A stretch of DNA of 64,000 nucleotides. Source: JAYPHU01 sp964611435. Its GTDB lineage: Bacteria > Pseudomonadota > Alphaproteobacteria > Rhodospirillales > UBA2165. Under the pieces are notes generated by a model, which had not been told where the DNA came from, did no database searches, and saw only the letters and a list, made by a program, of their open reading frames with translations. Where the stretch lies: the NCBI GenBank assembly GCA_964611435.1, contig CAZSXT010000003.1, positions 124,001-188,000 of the forward strand, given 5' to 3'. Made by a program: the position numbers and the translations under genes. Of this stretch, positions 9,095 through 17,233 are shown piece by piece. Each line of letters opens with the position of its first letter. The first letter of the stretch is position 1.

Positions 9095-10096
9095 TCATTC
9101 GGCTGCCTGAAGCGGCAGCGGTTTCCTGTTTCTTACCGGGAGTTTATGCCCGGCGTCCGATTTTGAACAGATATTCAATACCCGATTGGCGACGGCCAGA
9201 TCGGACAAGCCCATCCCCACCGCCTTGAACAACGTCAGATCGGCGTTGGCGGTGCGCACCGCTTCGTCGCCGATGCGCGCGGACAGGGGCTGCACCCGGT
9301 CCCAATTCCCTGGCCCTTCGCCGAAGTAGTCGATGAATTCCCGGGACATGGCCTGCACGCCGGCAACCGAGTCCACGGCGATATCGGTGCACCGGGGAAA
9401 CAGATCGTCGCCGAACTCCACCCGCTTCGGCACAATCGCGCCGACCGCGTTGATGTGCGCGCCCGGCATAGCGTGACGGGAAAAGAAAAACGGCTCGGTC
9501 GCGTTGGTGCAGAGCGTGATCAGCGCGACGCCATCGACCGCCTCTTCCAGGCTGCCGCAATCCGCGGTCTCAAGTCCGTGTAGCTCCTGCCCGATAAGAT
9601 CACACAGCGCGGCGCGCTTTTCCGGCGTCCGGCTGAACACCCGGACGGTCTTGATCGGGCGCACCGCCGCGCAGGCCGCGACCTGGGGCAGCGCCTGCTT
9701 GCCCGTGCCGATGATCGTCATCTCGGTCACATCCGCCGGGGCCATCCACTTCGTGCCGAGCCCGGTCATGGCCGCCGTCCGCAACTGTCCCAGCGCCGTC
9801 GCTTCGATCACCGCCAAACAGCGCCCGTCCTCCAGGGAATAGACATTCAGCAGCGTCGCCGAATTGCCGTTGATGTTGACCCAATTCTTGACCCCGCAGA
9901 TGCCGGCCGAGTGCCAGGCCCCGCCGATGGCGTGCATGGCATTGTTGTCGCCGACCATCAGATGGGTCTTGGTCATGCTGTCGGCCTGGCCGGCGGCTTC
10001 CGCCCGGAGCGCGTCTTCCAAAGCGGCAATCGCCCCGCCGAGGTCAATCGACGAGGTCACATCCGCTTCGGTGAGCCAGAGGGGCGTATCCTGCAT
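9095..10096 (-). CDS. Ornithine cyclodeaminase/mu-crystallin family protein
   Basis: 333 residues, normal family length. Features seen are the substrate-site stretch TKTHLMVGDNNAMHAI near residue 43, a Rossmann cofactor motif MTIIGTGKQALPQVAA near 125, and GAHINAVGA near 232. The family contains ornithine cyclodeaminase, ketimine reductases, and dehydrogenases or lyases acting on amino- and hydroxy-acids, so the reaction cannot be fixed. It is the first gene of a four-gene minus-strand operon (this gene, cupin, TauD-like, SDR). Its 172-nt divergent gap with the GST gene contains the shared near-palindrome at 10129. Confidence 0.88.
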   Translation of the reverse strand: MQDTPLWLTEADVTSSIDLGGAIAALEDALRAEAAGQADSMTKTHLMVGDNNAMHAIGGAWHSAGICGVKNWVNINGNSATLLNVYSLEDGRCLAVIEATALGQLRTAAMTGLGTKWMAPADVTEMTIIGTGKQALPQVAACAAVRPIKTVRVFSRTPEKRAALCDLIGQELHGLETADCGSLEEAVDGVALITLCTNATEPFFFSRHAMPGAHINAVGAIVPKRVEFGDDLFPRCTDIAVDSVAGVQAMSREFIDYFGEGPGNWDRVQPLSARIGDEAVRTANADLTLFKAVGMGLSDLAVANRVLNICSKSDAGHKLPVRNRKPLPLQAAE

Positions 10097-10122
10097 GAAA
10101 CGTGATCCTGATTGAACTGACG

Positions 10123-10149
10123 CGCCAAAAATTACTTAGAAATCTTAGC
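10123..10149 (-). promoter_or_regulatory. Candidate operator, shared near-palindrome (site 2)
   Basis: Read on the minus strand: CTAAGATTTCTAAGTAATTT, then TTGGCGC. It lies about 30 nt upstream of the start at 10096 and in the divergent gap with the GST gene. It matches site 4 (27940) over almost its whole length, including the A/T tail and the trailing TTTTGACG/TTTTGGCG. The core is symmetric. Its position close to the start would suit an operator overlapping a promoter. Confidence 0.55.
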
Positions 10150-10268
10150 AATCGGGCAAATACGGGTCAACGCGAAGCGCCTCCTGAAACAAGCGTCGAA
10201 CAAAGCGTTGGATCAGCGGGAGCCAATGGTTTTAAATCGGGTCCGAACTTTGCCGGGAGAGCAAGACA

Positions 10269-10910
10269 ATGAAACTCGATTACTATTACGCCCCCCGCAC
10301 CTGCGCCCTGGTCACGTATGTGAACCTGACCGAAGCCGGTGCGGTGTTTACTGTTCATCCCATGAGCTTCGCGGGCCAAGCACGGTTCGAGCCTGAGTAC
10401 CTGAAAATCAACCCCAAGCACAAAGTCCCAGCCCTGGTGATTGATGGCAAGCCACTGACCGAAAACCTGGCCATGAGCGTCTGGATTCATCAAAACTTTC
10501 CGGACGCCAAAATCCTCCCCTCGGACCCGTGGGACTATGCAAAAGCTCTGTCTGTCCATGCATGGTGCGCGTCGGGCATCCACCAACACCTGTCCCGGAT
10601 CAACTCGCCGCAAAAATTCGCCGCCGAGTCCTCGAAGGACGAAGTGATCCGGCTGGCCTCCGACTTTATCCATGAAAACCTGGCCGTCGGCGACGACATG
10701 CTGGCCGGCCGGGAATATTTCTTTGACCACTATACCGGCGCAGATGCGCACTTTTTCTGGTGCTGCCGGCGCGCCACCCAATTGGGCCCGCAACTGGACG
10801 ACTATCCCAATGTCACCGCGCACTTTAACAGAATGCTGGAACGGGACAGCGTGAAGAAAGTCCTGGCCTTTGAGGCAGAGGTCTTAGAGGAGTTCGCAAA
10901 GGCGTCGTGA
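10269..10910 (+). CDS. Glutathione S-transferase family protein
   Basis: 213 residues. The N-terminal thioredoxin-like GSH domain begins LDYYYAPRTCALVTYV with C13 near the catalytic position, and the motif KVPALVIDGKPLTENLAMS (near 54-72) carries the cis-Pro and the Glu/Asn-Leu that bind the gamma-glutamyl group. The C-terminal helical domain follows. Beta-class-like. Possible role in detoxifying electrophiles or in glutathione-dependent dehalogenation/isomerisation of ring-cleavage products. Overlaps the next gene by 4 nt (GTGA), so the two are co-translated. Confidence 0.9.
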   Translation: MKLDYYYAPRTCALVTYVNLTEAGAVFTVHPMSFAGQARFEPEYLKINPKHKVPALVIDGKPLTENLAMSVWIHQNFPDAKILPSDPWDYAKALSVHAWCASGIHQHLSRINSPQKFAAESSKDEVIRLASDFIHENLAVGDDMLAGREYFFDHYTGADAHFFWCCRRATQLGPQLDDYPNVTAHFNRMLERDSVKKVLAFEAEVLEEFAKAS

Positions 10911-11941
10911 GCAAACCCCGTAAAAGTATCGGCTTTCTGTCGTTCGGCCATTGGTCGCCGGCGCAGGGCTCCCAAACCCAAAGCGGGGCGGACGCGCTCT
11001 TGCAGTCCATCGATCTCGCCGTGGCGGCGGAGGAATTGGGCGCGGACGGCGCGTTCTACCGGGTGCATCACTTCGCCCGGCAATTGGCGTCGCCCTTCCC
11101 GCTGTTGGCAGCGGCCGGGGCCAAAACCAAGACAATCGAGATCGGTACAGCCGTCATCGACATGCGCTACGAAAACCCCCTGTATATGGCGGAAGATGCG
11201 GGCGCAGCCGACCTGATCGCCGGCGGGCGGCTGCAACTGGGCATCAGCCGAGGCTCTCCGGAACAAGTGCAGGACGGCTGGCGCTACTTCGGTCATCGCC
11301 CGGCGGAGGACGAAACAGACGCCGACATGGCGCGCCGCTACACCGAGGTGTTCCTGGAGATATTAAAAGGCGAAGGCTTTGCCCAACCCGACCCCAATCC
11401 CATGTTCCCCAACCCGCCGGGCCTTCTGCGCCTCGAACCGTATTCCGAAGGCTTGCGGGAGCGCATCTGGTGGGGCTCCGGCTCCACGGCGACGGCCATC
11501 TGGGCGGCGCAGATGGGGATGAACCTGCAAAGCTCCACCCTCAAGGATGACGAGACAGGGGAGCCGTTCCATATCCAACAGGCTGCGCAAATCCGCGCTT
11601 ACAAAGAGGCGTGGAAGGAAGCCGGCCACGAACGCGACCCTCGCACCTCGGTCAGCCGCAGCATCTTTGCCCTGGTCAACGATATGGACCGGATGTATTT
11701 CGGCCAAGACCGGCGGAGCGAAGACCATATCGGCTTTATCGATCCACAGACCCGCTCGATTTTCGGGCGCACCTATGCGGCCGAACCCGATCAATTGGCC
11801 AAGGAGCTGGCGGAAGACGAGGCCATCGCCGAGGCCGACACACTGTTACTCACCGTGCCCAATCAACTCGGCGTGGATTACAACGCGCACGTCCTGGAAG
11901 CGATCCTGACCCACGTCGCCCCGGCGCTTGGGTGGCGGTAG
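10907..11941 (+). CDS. LLM-class flavin-dependent oxidoreductase
   Basis: 344 residues, starting at the GTG that overlaps the GST stop. It has the bacterial-luciferase-like (TIM-barrel) pattern: GFLSFGHWSP start, AEELGADGAFYRVHHFARQ (near 38), IEIGTAVIDMRYENPLYMA (near 77) and RLQLGISRGSP (near 107). Likely uses FMNH2 or F420 for oxygenation of small organics. The conserved H-containing stretch HHFARQ and the GSGSTATAIWAA segment support the family. Second gene of a GST-LLM pair; the 425-nt gap after it is repeat-rich. Confidence 0.9.
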   Translation: MSKPRKSIGFLSFGHWSPAQGSQTQSGADALLQSIDLAVAAEELGADGAFYRVHHFARQLASPFPLLAAAGAKTKTIEIGTAVIDMRYENPLYMAEDAGAADLIAGGRLQLGISRGSPEQVQDGWRYFGHRPAEDETDADMARRYTEVFLEILKGEGFAQPDPNPMFPNPPGLLRLEPYSEGLRERIWWGSGSTATAIWAAQMGMNLQSSTLKDDETGEPFHIQQAAQIRAYKEAWKEAGHERDPRTSVSRSIFALVNDMDRMYFGQDRRSEDHIGFIDPQTRSIFGRTYAAEPDQLAKELAEDEAIAEADTLLLTVPNQLGVDYNAHVLEAILTHVAPALGWR

Positions 11942-11954
11942 TATTTATATCTAG

Positions 11955-12300
11955 GTGGGTACGCGGATCACGCTCCTTCGGAGCGGTCCGCGCATGACTA
12001 GATTAGGTAATTCAAAAATTATAGTCATCCACGGGCCGGCGCAGCCGTGACCCGTGGCCCCAAGTTTAACCACAGAGCACACAAAGAGCACAGAGAGGCT
12101 TTGTCGGTCTCCCATATCTCTGTGTCCTCTGTGATCTCTGTGGTGAATTATATGTATCCACCCCCACCCGCGCTGCCCGGTTGCCCGGACATCGCACCCT
12201 CCCCCGTAAAGGGGGAGGGCATTTAGCTGTGCCGTTACCGCTAGATTATCTTCCCCCCTTGCGGGGGAAGGTGGCCCGAAGGGCCGGATGGGGGGTAAGA
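11955..12300. repeat. Composite intergenic repeat and hairpin cluster (copy A)
   Basis: This 425-nt gap holds no credible gene. It starts with GTGGGTACGCGGATCACGCT, an unit of about 47 nt (11955-12001) containing the hairpin GCTCCttcgGAGC, and the unit recurs at 22273-22319 with one mismatch. Next come a CCACGGGCC/GACCCGTGG hairpin, a CACAGAG-rich arm (12071-12092) mirrored by CTCTGTG repeats (12117-12142), CCTCCCCC-GGGGGAGG at about 12199-12219, and a CTTCCCCCC / GGGGGAAGG hairpin near 12250-12272. It looks like a genome-wide intergenic repeat family; no transposase is linked to it. Confidence 0.7.
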
Positions 12301-12366
12301 CCATCCCCCTCGACTCTCCCGAAATAACGCGCGACACTCCGATCAAACATCCATGCGGAGGACCCA

Positions 12367-13440
12367 ATGACCAGTAATACCGAACGGGGCAAATACCCCG
12401 AAAATTTCCTGCCCGGCGCCGAGACCCTGGGCGAAGACGAAATGCGGATCACCGCGCTCGGCACCGGCCGGCCGTTCCTGCGCCGCTCTCAGGCCAACGC
12501 TTGCTGGCTGATCGAGCTCGGCAACGGCGACAAATTCATGTTCGATTTCGGCTTCGGCTCCCAAATGAACTTCACGGCGCTGGAAATCCCCTACAACCAG
12601 ATCACCGCCTATTTCGCCACCCACCTGCACACCGATCATGTGGGCGACTTTGGTCAAATCTGGGTCGGCAGTTGGGCCGGCGGACGGCTCAAACCATTGG
12701 AGGTCTACGGCCCCTCGGCGGATAAGCCGGAATACGGCTTCGCCCACTTCGCCAAGCACCAGAAAGAATCCTACCGTTGGGATACGGAAAGCCGGGTTCA
12801 CGCCCTGCCCGCCGTCGGCGCAGAGGTAAACTGCCACGAGTTCGACTATTCAAAGGTCGGCACCATCTACGAAGCCAACGGGGTCAAAATTTCGAGCTTC
12901 CCCGCCGTGCATATCATGGACGGGCCGGTGAGCCTGAAACTGGAATGGAATGGACTATCGATGGTCTATTCCGGCGACACCACGCCCAGCGAGTTCATGA
13001 TCGAAAACGCCCAGGGCGTGGACGTGCTGATCCACGAGACGTTCAACACCGTCGAACAGCTCATGACCCGGTCGGGATACGACGAGCGCACCGCCAAGGC
13101 CATCGGCACCATGATCCACTCGGATCCGGCGGAAGCCGCGTTTGTGGTCAACAAATGCGATCCGCGCCTGTTCGTCGCCTTCCACTTTTTCAACGATTTC
13201 GACACGGCGCCGGAAATGTATGCCGCCATCCGGGAGAACTTTAAAGGCCGGGTGGCGCTGGCGACAGACTTCCTGGTCATCAATGTCACCAAGGACGACA
13301 TTGTCACCCGCAACGCCATCGTCACCGAACACGCCTGGCCCAACAAGTCAGAGCATGATGATTTCGGCAAGGCGGAACGCAAATCCCGGCCCAACATGCC
13401 GGAATGGATTCGCGAAAAGCAGGTATTCCCGAAGTTCTAA
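12367..13440 (+). CDS. MBL-fold metallo-hydrolase
   Basis: 357 residues. The metal-binding signature THLHTDH is at residues 85-91 (H86, H88, D90, H91), followed by GDTTPSEFMIENA (near 200; the metal-bridging Asp) and C-terminal FVAFHFFNDF. The resemblance is to RNase Z/arylsulfatase-like MBL proteins that hydrolyse esters or lactones. GGAGG lies 5 nt before the ATG. It stands between two repeat-rich gaps, so it is probably monocistronic. No signal peptide. The catabolic substrate is unknown; an esterase or lactonase step would fit the neighbourhood. Confidence 0.88.
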   Translation: MTSNTERGKYPENFLPGAETLGEDEMRITALGTGRPFLRRSQANACWLIELGNGDKFMFDFGFGSQMNFTALEIPYNQITAYFATHLHTDHVGDFGQIWVGSWAGGRLKPLEVYGPSADKPEYGFAHFAKHQKESYRWDTESRVHALPAVGAEVNCHEFDYSKVGTIYEANGVKISSFPAVHIMDGPVSLKLEWNGLSMVYSGDTTPSEFMIENAQGVDVLIHETFNTVEQLMTRSGYDERTAKAIGTMIHSDPAEAAFVVNKCDPRLFVAFHFFNDFDTAPEMYAAIRENFKGRVALATDFLVINVTKDDIVTRNAIVTEHAWPNKSEHDDFGKAERKSRPNMPEWIREKQVFPKF

Positions 13441-13600
13441 TTATGTCCTCCTCCCTACTGGGAGGAGGCCTGTAAAACGTCATGCGCGGACCTGCGCGGG
13501 AACTCCCCGCGCATGATCCGCGTATCCATGTTCACTTGGCAAAGAGGTCCACGGGTCAAGCCCGTGGATGACGGTCACTTTACTAGACGAGGTGATAGCG
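13441..13600. repeat. Hairpin-rich intergenic repeat (copy B)
   Basis: Between convergent genes. It opens with a perfect 9-bp hairpin CCTCCTCCC-tact-GGGAGGAGG (13447-13468), which could act as a bidirectional terminator although it has no long T-run. Then comes a GCGCGG/CCGCGC arm with CATGCGCGG and CCGCGCATGATCCGCG, and a CCACGGG-TCAAG-CCCGTGG hairpin. The GCGCATGA and CCACGGG modules are shared with copies at 11955 and 22273. Confidence 0.6.
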
Positions 13601-13601
13601 G

Positions 13602-14168
13602 TTAGACGGAAGCCTCGCCCGCGCCCAGGCTGCCGGCCGTCGGCGGGTTCACCTTCACGGACTTTTCATCCATGTTAAAGGCGAGGGTCTCGATCGTCGC
13701 CAGGTCGGTGCCCGTGATGCGAATAAAGCGCGCATTGTCCGGGAAGTGGATCGAGTGGATTTCATGGGCGTCGAACACGCCGGCCATGCCGGGGTCCAGA
13801 CGGTAGGTCTTCACCTTCTCCACATCCGCCTTGCTGGCGTCGGAGCCGTCGTCATTCCGCTTATACTCGGACATATCGGTGAATTCCCGCGCCTGGCCGT
13901 AAATCGCCCAGGACGCGCCGTGATCATGGGGCGGCGAGGTGCGGCCCTTTTCATTGACATGCGCCAGAACCATGAAGCCCCGGTCATCGTCCTGATAGAG
14001 CGTGTGCGCGCCATATTCGACGTGATCACCGCAGGTTTCTTCGATGAATTCCGCGTTGGTCAGCAATTGCTCCAGATGACCCCGGACTTTCTGTAGGTCC
14101 GCATTACCGGTGGCGTCGTCATAGGACGCTTTCACGTCGTCGATCAGATTCTCAAGCGTATAGGCCAT
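13602..14168 (-). CDS. Cysteine-dioxygenase-like cupin (COG5553-type metal protein)
   Basis: 188 residues from the ATG at 14168, chosen because GAGGAG stands 8 nt before it; an in-frame upstream extension to 14297 would run into the preceding gene without a ribosome site. Cupin ligands are H81 and H83 in SPPHDHGASWAIYG, and a later His set is in VFDAHEIHSIHFP (H135, H138, H141). This is the pattern of small thiol-dioxygenase-like double-stranded beta-helix proteins. Follows the PhyH-type gene by 49 nt on the same strand. A role as a non-haem iron dioxygenase is likely; the substrate is unknown. Confidence 0.82.
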   Translation of the reverse strand: MAYTLENLIDDVKASYDDATGNADLQKVRGHLEQLLTNAEFIEETCGDHVEYGAHTLYQDDDRGFMVLAHVNEKGRTSPPHDHGASWAIYGQAREFTDMSEYKRNDDGSDASKADVEKVKTYRLDPGMAGVFDAHEIHSIHFPDNARFIRITGTDLATIETLAFNMDEKSVKVNPPTAGSLGAGEASV

Positions 14169-14217
14169 GGTGAAATCTCCTCTCAAAAATGCTGCCCGTA
14201 GCGTACTGCACGGCTGT

Positions 14218-15054
14218 TCAATTGCCAAACTTGAAGATGGGATAGGCTTCGCCGCCCAGCCTGTCCCCGGCCTGGTGCGGGGTCGGCCCATTACCAACAG
14301 CGTCCCGCAACAGCGGCTGGGTTTCGGGACGTGGATCGAAGAACACCTCGCCGCTGATCCAGCGGATGGCGATCCCCCGGCGGCGGACGGTCGCCGTATT
14401 TTCCGGCGCGCCGTGCACGCCCATCACATGGTGGGCGACGATATCGCCCGGTTCCATATCCCAGTATTTGATGTCGTACTCGTCCCGATGATTGTCGATG
14501 TCCGGCAGCTTCTCGATATCGTGACCGTCAAACTTGCCGTCGTCGGAGAACGACTCCGGCACATAGGCCTTCCCCCATTTATGAGAGCCGGCGATATACT
14601 CTACCGCGCCTGAATCGATGCTCACCGGGTCCAACGCAATCCAGGTGGAACAAATGTGATCGGCGGCTTCCCCTGACAGCGGGTAATAGAGCCGGTCCTG
14701 ATGCCAGGGGGTCTTGTTGGACCCGCCGGGCTCCTTCGTCAGGATGAAGTCGTAAAAGAGCTGCACCGAGTCCGCGCCCATGAGCTTCGCGACAATTTCG
14801 GCCAGGGGAGAATCAAAGATCAGCTCCCGGAACTCTTCGCGGCGGAGCCACATGTACTGTCCGCCGAAAAACTGCCCTTCCCCCCCGGTGGTCAGGTCCA
14901 GATCATAGGGACCGGGGTTCTGCTGGATCCAATCGGCGGCCGGGCGCAGCTTTTCGACCCAGTCCATGGACAGCGCATTGCGAACGCACACCACGCCGTC
15001 TTTTTCATAGTCGGCGCGGTTTTGGTCAGTAACGGGGAGGTTGTCGGCTGGCAT
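14218..15054 (-). CDS. Phytanoyl-CoA dioxygenase (PhyH) family protein
   Basis: 278 residues. The iron ligands are H118-x-D120 in KTPWHQDRLYYP and probably H214 in MGVHGAPENTATVRRRG, where the following Arg residues bind 2-oxoglutarate. This is the PhyH/EctD-type arrangement of Fe(II)/2-oxoglutarate hydroxylases. First gene of a pair with the cysteine-dioxygenase-like cupin. No signal peptide, so cytoplasmic. The substrate cannot be inferred; a hydroxylation step in the catabolic region is likely. Confidence 0.9.
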   Translation of the reverse strand: MPADNLPVTDQNRADYEKDGVVCVRNALSMDWVEKLRPAADWIQQNPGPYDLDLTTGGEGQFFGGQYMWLRREEFRELIFDSPLAEIVAKLMGADSVQLFYDFILTKEPGGSNKTPWHQDRLYYPLSGEAADHICSTWIALDPVSIDSGAVEYIAGSHKWGKAYVPESFSDDGKFDGHDIEKLPDIDNHRDEYDIKYWDMEPGDIVAHHVMGVHGAPENTATVRRRGIAIRWISGEVFFDPRPETQPLLRDAVGNGPTPHQAGDRLGGEAYPIFKFGN

Positions 15055-15317
15055 ATTAGGTCCTTCTCTTAGCGGACGTTTTGTTTAGCACAGAGATCAC
15101 GGAGCGCACAGAGGGTGATCTCTCATGCCGTCGTGCGCCTCTGTTTTCGTCATCCCCCATCTCTAATGCGTCGCCCCCACTCCTTTTTCGTCATCCCCGA
15201 CCCGCGAAGCGGTTGTCGGGGATCTATTCAGCACAAACGCGAGATACCCGAGAATTGGTCTCAACTATCGTTGATTCCAACTCGGGCATGACGGAAAGGG
15301 AGCGGAACGAAACACCC
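15055..15317. repeat. Hairpin-rich intergenic repeat (copy C)
   Basis: Carries CACAGAG-type short repeats at about 15090-15117 and a long hairpin ATCCCCGAC ... GTCGGGGAT (15193-15223), then a CCCGAGAATT / AACTCGGGCATGACGG pair near 15250-15295. These modules are the same kinds seen in the gaps at 11942 and 22251. No gene is supported; a plus-strand reading frame through it overlaps the antisense of the TPP gene and looks spurious. Confidence 0.6.
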
Positions 15318-17099
15318 CTACCTAAACTGGCTTACCGTATCGACCAAAGCGGGGCGGCCGGCTTTGACCTCCTTGATGGCGCGGCGCAGCGCGGCGCCCA
15401 CATCGTCGCCGTTCTCGATCGGGCCTTCCGCCCACCAGCCCATGGACCGGGCGAGACCGGCAAAGTCTACCTCGGGCTTCATGATGTCCATGCCGATATA
15501 GGCGCGTTCGACCGGGGTGCCGCGATGGCGCGCCATGCGAATTTGGTGTTCCCAGTCATTGTAGTAAGAGCGGTTGTTGTACATCACCACCAGCATGGGG
15601 ATTTCGTACTTGGCCGCGACCCAGAGCGCGCCCGGATCAAACATCAGATCGCCATCGGGCTGCATATCCACCACCAAGCGTTTCTTGTCCCGGTGGGCCA
15701 GCGCCACGCCGAGCGCGATGCCGATCTGGGTCGACGTGCCCAGCGCATTGCCGGGGAAGCGGTAAGGCTTATTGAAGTTCCACAGCCGGTTGGTCCAGCC
15801 ATTAAGGTTCGACGACGTGGTCACCCAGTCTTCGTCCTTGATCACCTCCCACACTTCGGACGCCAACCGCGCCGTGGTCATCGGCGTCGAGTTCCAGTTC
15901 TGCTTGGCCTTGCGTTCCCAGCTGCGCCGGGCCTTGGCCTGCGCGGCGGCGTATTTCTTGACCCTGGCCGCGCCGCGTTTCTTGGCGGCGGCGGACTTGT
16001 TCAACAGCCGCTTGGCGATTTTAGTCAGTTCAGGAATGGCCACCGCCGTGTCCGCCAGGATGCGGATATCGGCGTCGAGCCGGCGCTGATAATCGGTGGA
16101 CCAGCTGCTGATTTCCAAGTCGGCGAAGCTGATATCGATCCACTTGGCGGATTTGGGCACCAGGCTGGTAACCTGCCGGCTGACGCTGTCGAGCGTGGTG
16201 GACACCTTCTCCCAATCCCGGGCATCCAGGCAGACAACCAGGTCCGCATCCTTCAGCGCCGTCTTGGGGTCCAGAGACATATTAAGATCATGATGGCTGG
16301 GGAAGTTCAGCCGCGCGCCGATGTCGATTACCGGCGCGGACACGGTTTCCGCCAGCTTGACCAGATTGTCATAGCCATGGGGCATGCGGCTCGACCAATC
16401 GGCCAGCAGCACCGGGTTCTTGGCCTTCACCAGCAGCTCCGCCGCCGCCTGCAATGGCTCGGCATCCGGCGCGATGGGCGTCGGCACCTTGGGCGCGTCC
16501 GGCTTGGGCATCTTCACCTTGTGGGGCAGCGGGTCTTCCAGCAGCGTCGCGTCATAGCACATGTAAATCGGGCCCTGAGGCTCGGTCATCATCACGCTAT
16601 AGGCGCGGGCAAAGGAATCCGGCACATCATCGATGGTCCAGGGCTGATCATCCCACTTGGTGTAATCCCGTAGCACATTGCCCTGCACCTTGGCGGTATG
16701 AATCCAATCGGTGCGCGGCCGGCGCTTGGCCGTATCCAGAGGGCCCGTCGCGCCGATGATGTAGACTGGCGCCCGGTCGATATAGGCGTAATAGACCGCC
16801 ATGCAGGAATGAAGCAGCCCGACCAGATTGTGAACGATGGCGGCCAAGGGCTCTCCGGTCGCCTTGGCGTACCCATGGGCGATCTGAATGGCGATATTCT
16901 CGTGCGGGCACAGCAGCATCTGCGGGTCGTCCTGGCCATAGTTGACCATGGAATCGTGCAGCCCCCGAAAGCTGGAGCCGGGATTGAGCGGCACATACGG
17001 GAAGTCGAAGTCCCGCATGAGATCGACAATGACGTCGGAATTCCACCGGACCTTGGTTGGTTTGACTTTCTTGCGGCGTCGTTTCTGAGGCTGGGCCAC
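15318..17099 (-). CDS. Thiamine-pyrophosphate enzyme, acetolactate-synthase-like
   Basis: 593 residues with the three-domain POX/ALS layout. The N-terminal PYR domain has the activating Glu (E67) in LLCPHENIAIQIAHGYA and then AIVHNLVGLLHSCMAVYYA; the central domain holds VLLADWSSRM; the C-terminal PP domain has MQPDGDLMFDPGALW and NNRSYYND, which is the GDG...N metal/TPP motif. It acts as a 2-oxo-acid decarboxylase, carboligase or C-C lyase. Two odd points are an Arg/Lys-rich N-terminus (QKRRRKKVKPTK) and a very basic stretch near residues 350-390 (SAAAKKRGAARVKKYAA). Divergent from the SBP-like gene at 17234. Confidence 0.9.
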   Translation of the reverse strand: MAQPQKRRRKKVKPTKVRWNSDVIVDLMRDFDFPYVPLNPGSSFRGLHDSMVNYGQDDPQMLLCPHENIAIQIAHGYAKATGEPLAAIVHNLVGLLHSCMAVYYAYIDRAPVYIIGATGPLDTAKRRPRTDWIHTAKVQGNVLRDYTKWDDQPWTIDDVPDSFARAYSVMMTEPQGPIYMCYDATLLEDPLPHKVKMPKPDAPKVPTPIAPDAEPLQAAAELLVKAKNPVLLADWSSRMPHGYDNLVKLAETVSAPVIDIGARLNFPSHHDLNMSLDPKTALKDADLVVCLDARDWEKVSTTLDSVSRQVTSLVPKSAKWIDISFADLEISSWSTDYQRRLDADIRILADTAVAIPELTKIAKRLLNKSAAAKKRGAARVKKYAAAQAKARRSWERKAKQNWNSTPMTTARLASEVWEVIKDEDWVTTSSNLNGWTNRLWNFNKPYRFPGNALGTSTQIGIALGVALAHRDKKRLVVDMQPDGDLMFDPGALWVAAKYEIPMLVVMYNNRSYYNDWEHQIRMARHRGTPVERAYIGMDIMKPEVDFAGLARSMGWWAEGPIENGDDVGAALRRAIKEVKAGRPALVDTVSQFR

Positions 17100-17131
17100 C
17101 CTGTATCCCCTTTATCATTCCGGAAAATTGG

Positions 17132-17155
17132 TTAGATTTCTTATTAAAATTAGAA
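17132..17155. promoter_or_regulatory. Candidate operator, weaker near-palindrome (site 3)
   Basis: TTAGATTTCTTATTAAAATT in the divergent gap between the TPP gene (start 17099) and the SBP-like gene (start 17234). It matches the first ten bases of the shared motif (TTAGATTTCT) and keeps the A/T tail, but the AAGT step is altered. It is the least certain of the five sites. Confidence 0.3.
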
Positions 17156-17233
17156 ACCATCTGCACAGGCCGGGGCAAGACATTGTTCGCAAACAAATGT
17201 TGCCCCGGCCTGGACCGCCAATTCGGAGGACCC

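Noticed and set aside
12071..12142. CACAGAG/CTCTGTG repeats considered as a CRISPR or tandem array
   Set aside because: Short, irregular and arranged as an inverted pair without equal-length spacers; fits the dispersed intergenic repeat.
15081..16673. Plus-strand 530-codon frame starting in repeat DNA
   Set aside because: Begins in the intergenic repeat and continues antisense to the TPP enzyme, whose catalytic motifs are clear.
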